Below are positions 1 through 6,500 of a DNA stretch of 7,935 bases, one piece after another. The notes beneath the pieces were generated by a model. It was not told where the DNA came from, made no database searches, and worked only from the letters and a program-made list of their open reading frames with translations. This DNA comes from Ignavibacteriota bacterium. GTDB taxonomy: Bacteria; Bacteroidota; Ignavibacteria; UBA10030; UBA6906. A program made the position numbers and the translations under genes. The DNA is taken from the NCBI GenBank assembly GCA_016209805.1, contig JACQVJ010000204.1:1-7935 (forward strand), written 5' to 3'. Within the stretch, counting starts at the first letter, position 1; the number at the start of each line of letters is the position of its first letter.

Positions 1-25
1 GGGGGTTCGAATCCCTCCTGCCCTG
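1..25 (+). tRNA. tRNA-Trp, 3' end only (5' part outside window)
   Basis: Only the T-arm and the acceptor 3' strand are present. The T-stem is bases 1-5 (GGGGG) with 13-17 (CCCTC, one G-U pair), closing the standard loop TTCGAAT at 6-12. Bases 18-24 (CTGCCCT) are the acceptor 3' strand, which requires a 5' strand AGGGCAG, as is usual for bacterial tRNA-Trp. Base 25 is the discriminator G, also typical of tRNA-Trp. Bases 26-28 are CCG, so the CCA tail is not encoded and must be added enzymatically. The anticodon is not in the window, so the identity rests on the acceptor sequence, G73 and the well-known position of tRNA-Trp just before secE. The 43-base gap to secE suggests the tRNA and secE share a primary transcript. 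Confidence 0.82.
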
Positions 26-38
26 CCGCGAGCAGGGC
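20..38 (+). repeat. Hairpin joining the tRNA-Trp 3' end and its trailer
   Basis: Bases 20-26 (GCCCTGC) pair perfectly with 32-38 (GCAGGGC) around a 5-base loop, CGCGA. The left arm is the tRNA acceptor 3' strand plus the discriminator and one C. The trailer therefore carries a partial copy (AGGGC, 34-38) of what the tRNA's own 5' acceptor strand should be. No T-tract follows, so it is not a classical terminator. It may be an RNA-processing structure or a competing fold. The pairing is seen directly; any function is inference. Confidence 0.5.
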
Positions 39-68
39 GCCACCTTGGCAAACGGAATGGACTGAACC

Positions 69-428
69 ATGGGCCCAAACAAGGTTGTACATTTGATGTT
101 TCTGAGCGGGGGCCTGCTCCTTTTCTTCTTGCTTACCTGGACTGGCGATTGGATTTGGGGCTACTTTGCGCGGCATCCCAACGAGTTCATCATTCAAGGC
201 GGTGCGGTGCTAGCCGCTCTCACCGCAGGTATCGCGCTTTACCGAAATGATCATGTATACGGTTTGGCATGTGATGTAGCAGGTGAGCTCAAGAAGGTTT
301 CCTGGCCGACCCGCAAGGAGACGCAAGCGGCTACATTGGTTGTGATCGTCACGGTGATTCTCGCGGCGATTATCTTGGGCATCTTCGATGCAATATGGTC
401 GGAGCTCACCGACATCGTGTACGGATAG
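69..428 (+). CDS. secE: Preprotein translocase subunit SecE
   Basis: SecE is an essential inner-membrane subunit of the SecYEG channel, where it clamps SecY. The 119-residue product has three predicted membrane segments at about residues 6-24, 40-58 and 87-106, the three-segment form seen in E. coli rather than the short one-segment form. Before the last segment is the SecE signature: the cytoplasmic amphipathic stretch with ELKKVSWPTRKET at residues 73-85. This motif plus the C-terminal membrane helix identifies the family. The start ATG at 69 has only a weak ribosome binding site (GGA at 59-61). The first membrane segment begins almost immediately, so no long N-terminal tail is present. It follows tRNA-Trp and precedes nusG, the classical order. 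Confidence 0.96.
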   Translation: MGPNKVVHLMFLSGGLLLFFLLTWTGDWIWGYFARHPNEFIIQGGAVLAALTAGIALYRNDHVYGLACDVAGELKKVSWPTRKETQAATLVVIVTVILAAIILGIFDAIWSELTDIVYG

Positions 429-473
429 GAACAAGCGGTGGCATCCCTTTCGGAAGATACGTCGGAGCGTGTG

Positions 474-1001
474 ATGGCGAAGAAGTGGTACGTGGTCCAC
501 ACGTACTCGGGCCACGAGAATCGAGCGCGGCTTTCGCTCCTCGAGCGAATCAAGACGCATAACTTGACAGATGAATTCGGCGATATCTTGATCCCGACCG
601 AGAGCGTTTTGGAAGTCATTAAAGGACAGCGTCGAACCTCGACCCGTAAGTTCTATCCGGGTTACCTGTTCGTGCAAATGGAGCTAAGTGAGCGAACTTT
701 TCACCTCGTCAAGAACACTCCGAAGATTACAGGCTTCCTGGGGGGGACGAATCCAACGCCCGTGCGAGAATCGGAAATAGCCCAGATTAATACAGCAATG
801 TCCGAAGGGCAGATTAAGCCGAAGCCGAGGATTCACTTTGAGGAAGGAGACTCGGTTCGTGTAGTTGACGGGCCGTTCTCGAACTTCTCAGGCACCATCG
901 AAGAAGTGAAGGCCGAGAAACAAAAAGTGCGCGTTCTTGTATCAATTTTCGGTCGAGCAACACCGGTTGAATTGGATTTTGGCCAAGTAGAAAAGGCGTA
1001 G
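474..1001 (+). CDS. nusG: Transcription termination/antitermination factor NusG
   Basis: NusG binds the RNA polymerase clamp and upper jaw, suppresses pausing, and links polymerase to Rho or ribosomal S10. From ATG 474 the product is 175 residues, close to the 181 of E. coli. The N-terminal NGN domain starts with [13 protein letters not shown] (1-13) and contains the core FYPGYLFV (60-67). A linker of about residues 110-120 leads to a C-terminal KOW domain from about residue 123, with [11 protein letters not shown] at 125-135. An in-frame GTG at 438 would add twelve residues ([12 protein letters not shown]) and has its own ribosome binding site (AGGA, 427-430). ATG 474 also has one (GGAG, 464-467, six-base spacing) and gives the canonical family N-terminus, so I prefer it. 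The gene ends six bases before rplK. Confidence 0.95.
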   Translation: MAKKWYVVHTYSGHENRARLSLLERIKTHNLTDEFGDILIPTESVLEVIKGQRRTSTRKFYPGYLFVQMELSERTFHLVKNTPKITGFLGGTNPTPVRESEIAQINTAMSEGQIKPKPRIHFEEGDSVRVVDGPFSNFSGTIEEVKAEKQKVRVLVSIFGRATPVELDFGQVEKA

Positions 1002-1007
1002 TTGACC

Positions 1008-1430
1008 ATGAAGAAAGTTCAGGCACTTATTAAGCTGCAAGTTCCCGCGGGCAAAGCAAACCCATCGCCTCCGGTCGGGCCTGCGCTCGGCCAACATGGC
1101 GTAAATATCATGCAGTTCTGCAAGGATTTTAATGCAAGAACCGCACAGCAGGGCGATCTCATTATTCCCGTCGTCATTACCGTTTATAGCGACCGCTCCT
1201 TTACATTCGTGACCAAGACTCCCCCTGCGGCAGTCTTGTTGAAGAAGGCAGCTGGTCTCGAGAAGGGTTCAGGAGAGCCAAACAAGAAGAAGGTCGGCAA
1301 GGTCACTCGCAAGCAGGTGCGCGAGATCGCTCAATTGAAACTGCCGGACCTGAACACGACAAGCTTGGAGTCGGCCGTTCGGACTGTCGAGGGTGCAGCC
1401 CGATCGATGGGTCTTGAGGTTGTGGACTGA
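1008..1430 (+). CDS. rplK: 50S ribosomal protein L11
   Basis: L11 binds the GTPase-associated centre of 23S rRNA at the base of the stalk, where elongation factors and RelA act. From ATG 1008 the product is 140 residues, the usual family length. The N-terminal domain has the characteristic proline-rich stretch, with [17 protein letters not shown] at 13-29 and GVNIMQFC following. The C-terminal rRNA-binding domain ends with the signature [10 protein letters not shown]. An in-frame TTG at 1002 would add two residues (MT) directly after the nusG stop. ATG 1008 matches the family start MKKV, although the nearest ribosome binding site (AAGG, 993-996) lies eleven bases away. Translational coupling to nusG is plausible because the stop at 999-1001 is six bases upstream. 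Confidence 0.96.
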   Translation: MKKVQALIKLQVPAGKANPSPPVGPALGQHGVNIMQFCKDFNARTAQQGDLIIPVVITVYSDRSFTFVTKTPPAAVLLKKAAGLEKGSGEPNKKKVGKVTRKQVREIAQLKLPDLNTTSLESAVRTVEGAARSMGLEVVD

Positions 1431-1442
1431 AAGGATCTGATT

Positions 1443-2153
1443 ATGGCTGGCAAGAAGTACTCAAGCGCTATCAAGAACGTGGATCGAACAAGACGTTACA
1501 ATTTGGCTGAGGCGTGCTCGCTAATCCCCAAAGTCAAGATCTCGACCAAGTTTGATGAAACAGTGAACATCGCAGTTCGGTTGGGCGTGAATCCGAAGCA
1601 CGCTGACCAAATGGTCCGCGGCGCGGCGGTGATGCCCCATGGGACCGGCAAGTCAGTGCGAGTACTAGCCATTGCGAAGGGTGATAAGGCGAAAGAGGCT
1701 CAGGAGGCCGGCGCAGATTTCGTGGGCGCGGAGGAGTTCATCGACAAGATCGCCAAAGAGAATTGGTTTGAGTTCGATTCGATGGTCGCAACGCCAGACA
1801 TGATGGGACTAGTGGGTCGCATAGGACGTGTTCTCGGTCCAAGGGGACTCATGCCGAATCCCAAGGTCGGCACGGTAACTGCCGACGTTGGAAAAGCTGT
1901 GCGTGAGCTGAAGGCCGGACGCGTGGAGTTTCGTGTTGAGAAGGCTGGAATAGTTCATGCTCCAATTGGCAAGGTGTCGTTCGGCCAAGAGAAGCTCGAG
2001 GACAACCTTAGGTCGCTCCTCGAACTGCTGGTAAAGCTCAAGCCTGCGTCCGCGAAGGGCACGTATATGAAATCTATTGTGGTTTCTACTACTCACGGCC
2101 CGGGCATTAAGGTGGATCCTGGTGAGATCTTGACCGCATTGGCGAAAGCATAG
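1443..2153 (+). CDS. rplA: 50S ribosomal protein L1
   Basis: L1 forms the mobile L1 stalk of the large subunit, which guides deacylated tRNA out of the E site. In many bacteria it also represses its own mRNA. The 236-residue product is very close to the E. coli length (234). It has the family signature [10 protein letters not shown] at residues 132-141, followed by VGTVT, and the C-terminal domain closes with [17 protein letters not shown]. The ribosome binding site GAAAGGA overlaps the rplK stop (TGA 1428-1430) and lies seven bases from ATG 1443, so rplK and rplA are probably translationally coupled. I did not find a recognisable L1-binding mRNA site. The nusG-rplK gap is only six bases, so any such site would have to lie inside coding sequence. 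Confidence 0.97.
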   Translation: MAGKKYSSAIKNVDRTRRYNLAEACSLIPKVKISTKFDETVNIAVRLGVNPKHADQMVRGAAVMPHGTGKSVRVLAIAKGDKAKEAQEAGADFVGAEEFIDKIAKENWFEFDSMVATPDMMGLVGRIGRVLGPRGLMPNPKVGTVTADVGKAVRELKAGRVEFRVEKAGIVHAPIGKVSFGQEKLEDNLRSLLELLVKLKPASAKGTYMKSIVVSTTHGPGIKVDPGEILTALAKA

Positions 2154-2211
2154 CGGCGGAGGATAGTTGCTGAGCTAGCGAACAAATATGTCGATGTACT
2201 CCGTCGAAGAA

Positions 2212-2240
2212 GCAGGTGGGCGAAGCCCTTAATCTCCTGC
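2212..2240 (+). promoter_or_regulatory. L10-binding leader element (ribosomal protein L10 leader type)
   Basis: GCAGG (2212-2216) pairs with CCTGC (2236-2240). Inside, GGGC (2218-2221) pairs with GCCC (2225-2228) around GAA. The asymmetric internal bases TTAATCT (2229-2235) sit between the two stems on the 3' side only, as in a kink-turn. The pattern GCAGGTG ... CTTAATC ... CCTGC closely matches the E. coli rplJ leader as I remember it, where the L10(L12)4 complex binds to repress rplJL. Its place between rplA and rplJ is exactly where the L10 leader is expected. The secondary structure is read by eye, and the boundaries of the full leader RNA were not determined. Confidence 0.8.
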
Positions 2241-2285
2241 AGAGAGGGAGGGAGCGATGCGGTCTTATATCCCAAGTCCCCTCTG
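2240..2285 (+). promoter_or_regulatory. Candidate antiterminator helix in the rplJ leader
   Basis: CAGAG (2240-2244) pairs with CTCTG (2281-2285). After one bulged A (2245), GGGA (2246-2249) pairs with TCCC (2277-2280). This gives nine base pairs that occupy most of the 5' arm of the downstream terminator (2273-2283), so the two helices cannot form together. The first base, C2240, is also the last base of the L10-binding stem. L10 binding could therefore shift the balance towards termination. The base pairing is seen in the sequence; the switch mechanism is inferred by analogy with Gram-positive L10 leaders. Confidence 0.5.
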
Positions 2286-2310
2286 ACGCATACGGAGGGG
2301 ACTTGTTTTT
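2273..2310 (+). terminator. Intrinsic terminator/attenuator between rplA and rplJ
   Basis: An 11-bp perfect stem is formed by CAAGTCCCCTC (2273-2283) and GAGGGGACTTG (2295-2305), with an 11-base loop. Five T residues (2306-2310) follow immediately, then GGG. This is a textbook Rho-independent terminator shape, although the T-tract is short. It sits 89 bases before the rplJ start, with no gene ending close by except rplA (stop at 2151-2153, about 120 bases upstream). Because rplJ, rplL and rpoBC follow in the same direction, it is more likely a regulated attenuator than the end of the operon. The reverse strand has no T-tract after the stem, so it acts in one direction only. Confidence 0.75.
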
Positions 2311-2357
2311 GGGCCTTGCAGATGATTGAGCGGTGTTGTGTTGTGTAATGAAGTAAC

Positions 2358-2387
2358 TGCCTGCAAGCGTGTGAAGGTAAGCAGGCA
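2358..2387 (+). repeat. Inverted repeat just upstream of the rplJ ribosome binding site
   Basis: TGCCTGC (2358-2364) is an exact inverted match to GCAGGCA (2381-2387) around a 16-base loop. The hairpin ends three bases before the rplJ ribosome binding site (GAGGA, 2391-2395). Its core CCTGC/GCAGG is the same five-base pair set as the L10-binding stem at 2212-2240, in swapped order, so the two could exchange partners. A role in controlling rplJ translation is inference. The rest of 2311-2357 holds only a short GT-rich stretch and no recognisable promoter. Confidence 0.45.
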
Positions 2388-2399
2388 CTAGAGGACAAG

Positions 2400-2921
2400 A
2401 TGGATCGGACCCAGAAGGAAGAAATCGTTACCAAGATTCGGGGCGCGTGGGAGAACGTACAAGGTGTCGTTCTCGTCGACTACCGTGGGATCGATGTGCC
2501 GGGCGTGACCGGTCTTCGCGAGGAGTTTCGCAAGGCGGGCTGTCATTACCGCGTCTTCAAGAACACTCTCGTGCGGATTGCAATCAAGGGTACTCCTATA
2601 GAGCCTATGTCTCGACTCCTCGAGGGGCCCACTGCGGTAATTTGGTCGACCGAATCGCCAAGTGCAGCAGCGAAAGTTGCGACCAAGGTTGCAAAGGAGC
2701 ACGAGAAGTTTGTAATCCGCGGTGGCTATTTTGATGGACAGGTGCTTGACGAGAAGGGCGTCAAGAATCTGGCGACAATGCCGGGGAAGGATGAGCTGCG
2801 AGCGATGATGCTAATGACGTTCCTCGCTGCTCCAACCGATTTCGTCCGTTTGATGGCCGCGGGTCCAACAAATTTCCTTTATCTTCTTCAAGCTCGAGAA
2901 CGAGTTTTGAGTGGTCAGTAG
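2400..2921 (+). CDS. rplJ: 50S ribosomal protein L10
   Basis: L10 anchors the stalk: its N-terminal domain binds 23S rRNA together with L11, and its long C-terminal helix carries L7/L12 dimers. The 173-residue product fits the family (165 in E. coli). It begins MDRTQKEEIV and has the conserved core VVLVDYRGIDV and the FKNTLVRIAI segment, with K54-N55-T56-L57. The C-terminal part (about 140-173) is a hydrophobic helix suited to L12 dimers; I cannot tell whether it carries two or three. The ATG at 2400 follows GAGGA at 2391-2395 with a short four-base spacer. The free L10-L12 complex is the known repressor of its own mRNA, consistent with the leader element upstream. Confidence 0.97.
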   Translation: MDRTQKEEIVTKIRGAWENVQGVVLVDYRGIDVPGVTGLREEFRKAGCHYRVFKNTLVRIAIKGTPIEPMSRLLEGPTAVIWSTESPSAAAKVATKVAKEHEKFVIRGGYFDGQVLDEKGVKNLATMPGKDELRAMMLMTFLAAPTDFVRLMAAGPTNFLYLLQARERVLSGQ

Positions 2922-2953
2922 GATCTTTTTCGACATAGCAAAGGAATAGGCAA

Positions 2954-3337
2954 ATGGCACTAACGCAGGATCAGGTTGTCGATTATCTCTCCAATCTTTC
3001 GGTGATGGACATAGCAAAACTATCCAAGACGCTCGAGGAGAAGTGGGGCGTGAAGGCTGCTCCAGTTGCAGTCGCAGGTGCTGTTGCTCAGGCGGGCGCT
3101 GGAGCAGAGGCGAAGGCTGAGGAGAAGACCGAGTTTACGGTCGTTCTTACCGGCGCCGGAGCCAACAAGATTCAAGTAATCAAGGCTATTCGCGAGATTA
3201 CCAATCTTGGGCTCAAAGAGGCGAAGGACCTCGTAGACGGAGCGCCGAATGAGGACAAGGCCGGCGTCTCTAAGGAAGAGGCCGAGGAAGTCAAGAAGAA
3301 GCTCACGGAAGCCGGCGGCACGGTCGAGGTCAAGTAA
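2954..3337 (+). CDS. rplL: 50S ribosomal protein L7/L12
   Basis: L7/L12 forms the flexible, multi-copy stalk dimers that recruit and stimulate translational GTPases. The 127-residue product has the three expected parts. An N-terminal dimerisation and L10-binding helix pair occupies residues 1-32. An Ala/Gly-rich hinge follows at about 33-58. The globular C-terminal domain (59-127) contains the factor-binding surface [20 protein letters not shown] (72-91). The ribosome binding site AAGGA (2941-2945) lies eight bases from ATG 2954. The 32-base gap after rplJ contains a T5 run (2926-2930) without a stem, so it is not a terminator. In other bacteria L12 is made in excess over L10, which would need stronger initiation here than at rplJ. 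Confidence 0.97.
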   Translation: MALTQDQVVDYLSNLSVMDIAKLSKTLEEKWGVKAAPVAVAGAVAQAGAGAEAKAEEKTEFTVVLTGAGANKIQVIKAIREITNLGLKEAKDLVDGAPNEDKAGVSKEEAEEVKKKLTEAGGTVEVK

Positions 3338-3538
3338 GGATTCCCGGAATCCACCAGGAGGAAGGGAATCCGCAAGGTGGGTTGACGGTAAGGGATCGGC
3401 CTTCGGGCCAGTTTTGATGCCAGAAGTGAGAGCTGCTGTTTGAAGCTGCAGATCGCGCAAGCGGTCGTAACGTCCTTTCTCAATTTCGGCCCCCAAAGGG
3501 CTGCACGGCGGGCGTCCGCCCAACAAGGGATCAATTAG
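3338..3538 (+). promoter_or_regulatory. Structured 201-base leader between rplL and rpoB
   Basis: There is no gene here, but several helices can form. GGATTC (3338-3343) pairs with GAATCC (3347-3352) in a tight hairpin. Alternatively GGATTCCC (3338-3345) pairs with GGGAATCC (3364-3371) over a longer loop. CCACC (3351-3355) can pair with GGTGG (3376-3380). Nearer rpoB are hairpins 3487-3492/3498-3503 (one G-U pair) and GGCGG (3507-3511)/CCGCC (3516-3520). The last ends five bases before the rpoB ribosome binding site (AAGGGA, 3525-3530). In E. coli the equivalent spacer holds a partial attenuator and an RNase III site that set the rpoBC to rplJL ratio, and a similar role is likely here. No convincing promoter was found; TTGACG at 3382 lacks a -10 box. 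Confidence 0.5.
3398..3415 (+). terminator. Weak candidate attenuator with a UUCG tetraloop before rpoB
   Basis: GGCC (3398-3401) and GGCC (3406-3409) close a C(TTCG)G loop, the very stable UUCG tetraloop. Two bases later comes TTTT (3412-3415). The stem is only four strong pairs, with a C/A mismatch below it, so termination would be partial at best. The position fits the attenuator known between rplL and rpoB in E. coli. It could equally be a plain structural hairpin. Confidence 0.35.
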
Positions 3539-6500
3539 ATGGCTACAGCGATTCAGGGCAACTTCCGGGTTCGGAAGAGCTTCGCAAAAATAACCAAGAT
3601 CATCGATATCCCTAATCTCATCGATATCCAGAAACAATCCTACGAGAAATTCTTGCAGAAAGACGTCGCCCTTGATCAACGGGAAGACGTCGGGCTGCAT
3701 GGCGTTTTCAAGAGCGTCTTCCCGATTAAGGATTTCTCTGAGACCAGCTCGCTCGAATTCGGGTCCTACAACCTGGAGCGTCCCAAGTACGACGTCGACG
3801 AATGCAGGCAAAGGGGCATGACCTTTGCCGCACCCATTAAGGTTGTCATACGTCTCGTGGTGTGGGACGTGAACGAAGAGACTGGTTCCCAATCAATTCG
3901 GGACGTGAAGGAGCAAGAGGTCTACTTCGGCGAAATCCCGTTAATGACCGATAACGGAACGTTCATTATCAATGGGACCGAGCGCGTTGTAGTGTCCCAG
4001 CTCCACCGCTCTCCTGGAGTTTTCTTCGACCACGATAAGGGCAAGACACACTCGTCGGGCAAGCTACTCTACAGCGCAAGGGTGATTCCCTATCGCGGCT
4101 CATGGCTTGACTTTGAGTTCGATCCCAAGGACGTAATTCATGTCCGCATCGATCGACGACGGAAGTTGCACGCAACCGTCCTTTTACGCGCTTTGGGATA
4201 TTCGTCTGAAGAGTTGTTGAACTACTTCTACAGCACAGAGACAGTCTTCCTCGAAGCCAGCAAGAAGTATTCGAAGTCACTTGAATATGATTTGCTCCCC
4301 GGACAGAGAGCAACGAGGGATATCCGTCATCCTGAAACACGGGAGATTCTGGTCAAGAAGAATCGGAAGTTCACAAAACAAGCCATTAAGAAGCTCCGGG
4401 ACTCAGGCATTGAGCGTTTACCGGTCGAGGTATCAGAGCTCGTTGGTAAGGTATCAGCTCATGATGTAATCGATGAGACGACTGGAGAGGTGCTACTACA
4501 GTGTAACGAGGAGCTTACCGAGGCGAAGTTGGATGAGCTTCGCGATCACGGCATTTCGCAATTCAAAGCTCTGTTTATCGATAACTTGAATGTCGGTCCC
4601 TATCTTCGCGATACCCTCATTGCGGATAAGCTCCAGAGCACCGACGAAGCTATAATGGAGATCTACCGACGGCTTCGCCCGGGGGATCCTCCGACTCCGG
4701 AGACCGCTCAGAGTCTATTTCATAATCTCTTCTTCAATGCGGAGCGCTACGATCTTTCGAAAGTTGGGCGTCTCAAGCTGAATTACAAGTTTCGTTTGGA
4801 CGAGTCGCTGGATAATACCGTCCTAACCAAGCGAGACATATTGGAGACCGTTCGATACCTAATCGACCTGAAGAACGGCAAGGGCTCCATCGACGACATT
4901 GATCACCTCGGCAATCGACGGGTGAGGGCCGTTGGCGAGTTGATGGAGAATCAATACCGGATTGGTCTTGTACGCATGGAGCGTGCGATTAAGGAGCGTA
5001 TGAGCATGTCTCAGGAAATCGAGACGCTCATGCCGCACGACCTAATCAATGCCAAACCTGTATCTGCGGTTGTTAAGGAGTACTTTGGTTCATCGCAGCT
5101 CTCGCAATTCATGGATCAGACCAATCCGCTGTCAGAAGTTACGCATAAGCGTAGGCTCTCGGCACTGGGACCAGGCGGTCTTACTCGCGAACGGGCGGGG
5201 TTCGAAGTACGCGACGTGCACGCGACTCATTACGGCCGTATCTGTCCAATTGAAACTCCGGAAGGTCCGAATATCGGGCTAATTGCATCGTTATCTACTT
5301 ATGCGCGTGTCAATGAGTTTGGGTTCATTGAAACGCCTTACCGCAAAGTTCAAGAGGGCAAGGTTTCTGACGAGGTCGAGTTCTTCTCGGCGCTTCAAGA
5401 GGAAGGGCACTACATCGCGCAGGCAAATGCACCGATCGATAAGAAGGGCAAGTTCCAAGGGGAATGGGTGTCCTGTCGACGGAATGGCGATTTCGTTATG
5501 TCTAAGCCCGAGGACGTTACGCTGATGGACGTTTCGCCCAATCAGCTGGTGTCCGTCGCGGCATCTCTAATTCCGTTCCTGGAGAACGATGACGCCAATC
5601 GCGCGCTAATGGGCTCAAACATGCAGCGGCAGGCCGTTCCGCTAATTCGAACTGCCGCGCCTCTCGTCGGTACGGGCATCGAAGGCATCGTTGCGCGCGA
5701 CTCGGGCGTTACGGTTGTCGCGAAGCGCGATGGGATTGTTGAGTCTGTAGACGCAGCGCGCATTGTCGTTAAGCCATTTGAGTCCGGCGAAGGCGATCCG
5801 CTGGGCGCAAAACCGGATATATACAATCTCGTAAAATTCCAACGTTCCAATCAGAACACCTGCATGAATCAGAAGCCGATTGTGCAGCGTGGCGACAAGG
5901 TACGGGCGGGAGACGTAATAGCCGACGGACCGGCTACGGAAACTGGCGAGCTTGCTCTTGGACAGAATGTCGTCGTCGCCTTCATGCCATGGGGTGGGTA
6001 CAATTTCGAAGATTCGATCCTCGTATCTGAGCGTCTGGTTCGCGATGACGTTTTCACGTCGATTCACATCGAAGAATTCGAATGTGTTGCTCGCGACACG
6101 AAACTTGGAAAAGAAGAGATCACGAGGGACATCCCCAATGTTGGCGAGGAAGCACTGAAAGATCTGGATGAATCGGGGATCGTTCGCATTGGCGCGGAGG
6201 TCAAGCCAAACGACGTCCTGGTAGGCAAGATCACTCCGAAGGGAGAGACACAGCTATCGCCCGAAGAGAAGCTCTTGCGTGCGATCTTTGGGGAAAAGGC
6301 CGGCGATGTGCGGGATAGCTCGCTCAGGGTACCGCCGGGCGTCCAAGGGATAGTTATCAACGCCAAGGTTTTTTCTCGCAAAGGAACTGACAAGGACGAA
6401 CGCGCCAAGGACATTGAGGACGCCGAAAAGGAACGGCTTCTCACCGATCAGCGGGACGAAGTGAAGATCATCTCAGAGTCTTATTACTCTAAGATGCGCA

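Noticed and set aside
57..65. Two-codon ORF (ATG GAC TGA) just before secE
   Set aside because: It is a chance occurrence in the spacer, with no evidence of initiation.
2188..2232. Plus-strand 14-codon mini-ORF (ATG ... TAA) overlapping the L10-binding element, a possible leader peptide
   Set aside because: There is no ribosome binding site in range (the nearest GGAGGA is about 25 bases upstream), and translation would unfold the L10 site. It is probably chance.
2333..2346. Short tandem repeat of GTGTT (2.8 copies)
   Set aside because: It is too short to interpret; low-complexity spacer sequence is enough to explain it.
2326..2351. TTGAGC with TGTAAT/TAATGA as an rplJ promoter
   Set aside because: The spacing is only about 12-14 bases and both boxes are poor, so this is not supportable.
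2093..2434. Minus-strand open frames covering the rplJ leader
   Set aside because: The region is explained by a structured leader RNA. The predicted peptides look like random translation, and no ribosome binding site or conserved motif is evident.
2922..2953. T5 run after rplJ as a terminator
   Set aside because: There is no stem upstream of it, and rplL follows within 32 bases with a good ribosome binding site.
3382..3410. TTGACG as the -35 box of an rpoB promoter
   Set aside because: At 16-18 bases downstream the sequence is GC-rich (CGGGCC) with nothing like TATAAT.
3601..3629. 11-base direct repeat CATCGATATCC, two copies 18 bases apart in rpoB
   Set aside because: It encodes the conserved protein segment [10 protein letters not shown], so the repeat follows from coding constraint.
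3020..3892. A 290-codon open frame on the - strand across rplL, the spacer and the start of rpoB
   Set aside because: It lies antisense to two certain genes. The translation is Leu/Arg-rich in the way expected from reading GAG/AAG-rich genes backwards, and it matches no family I recognise.
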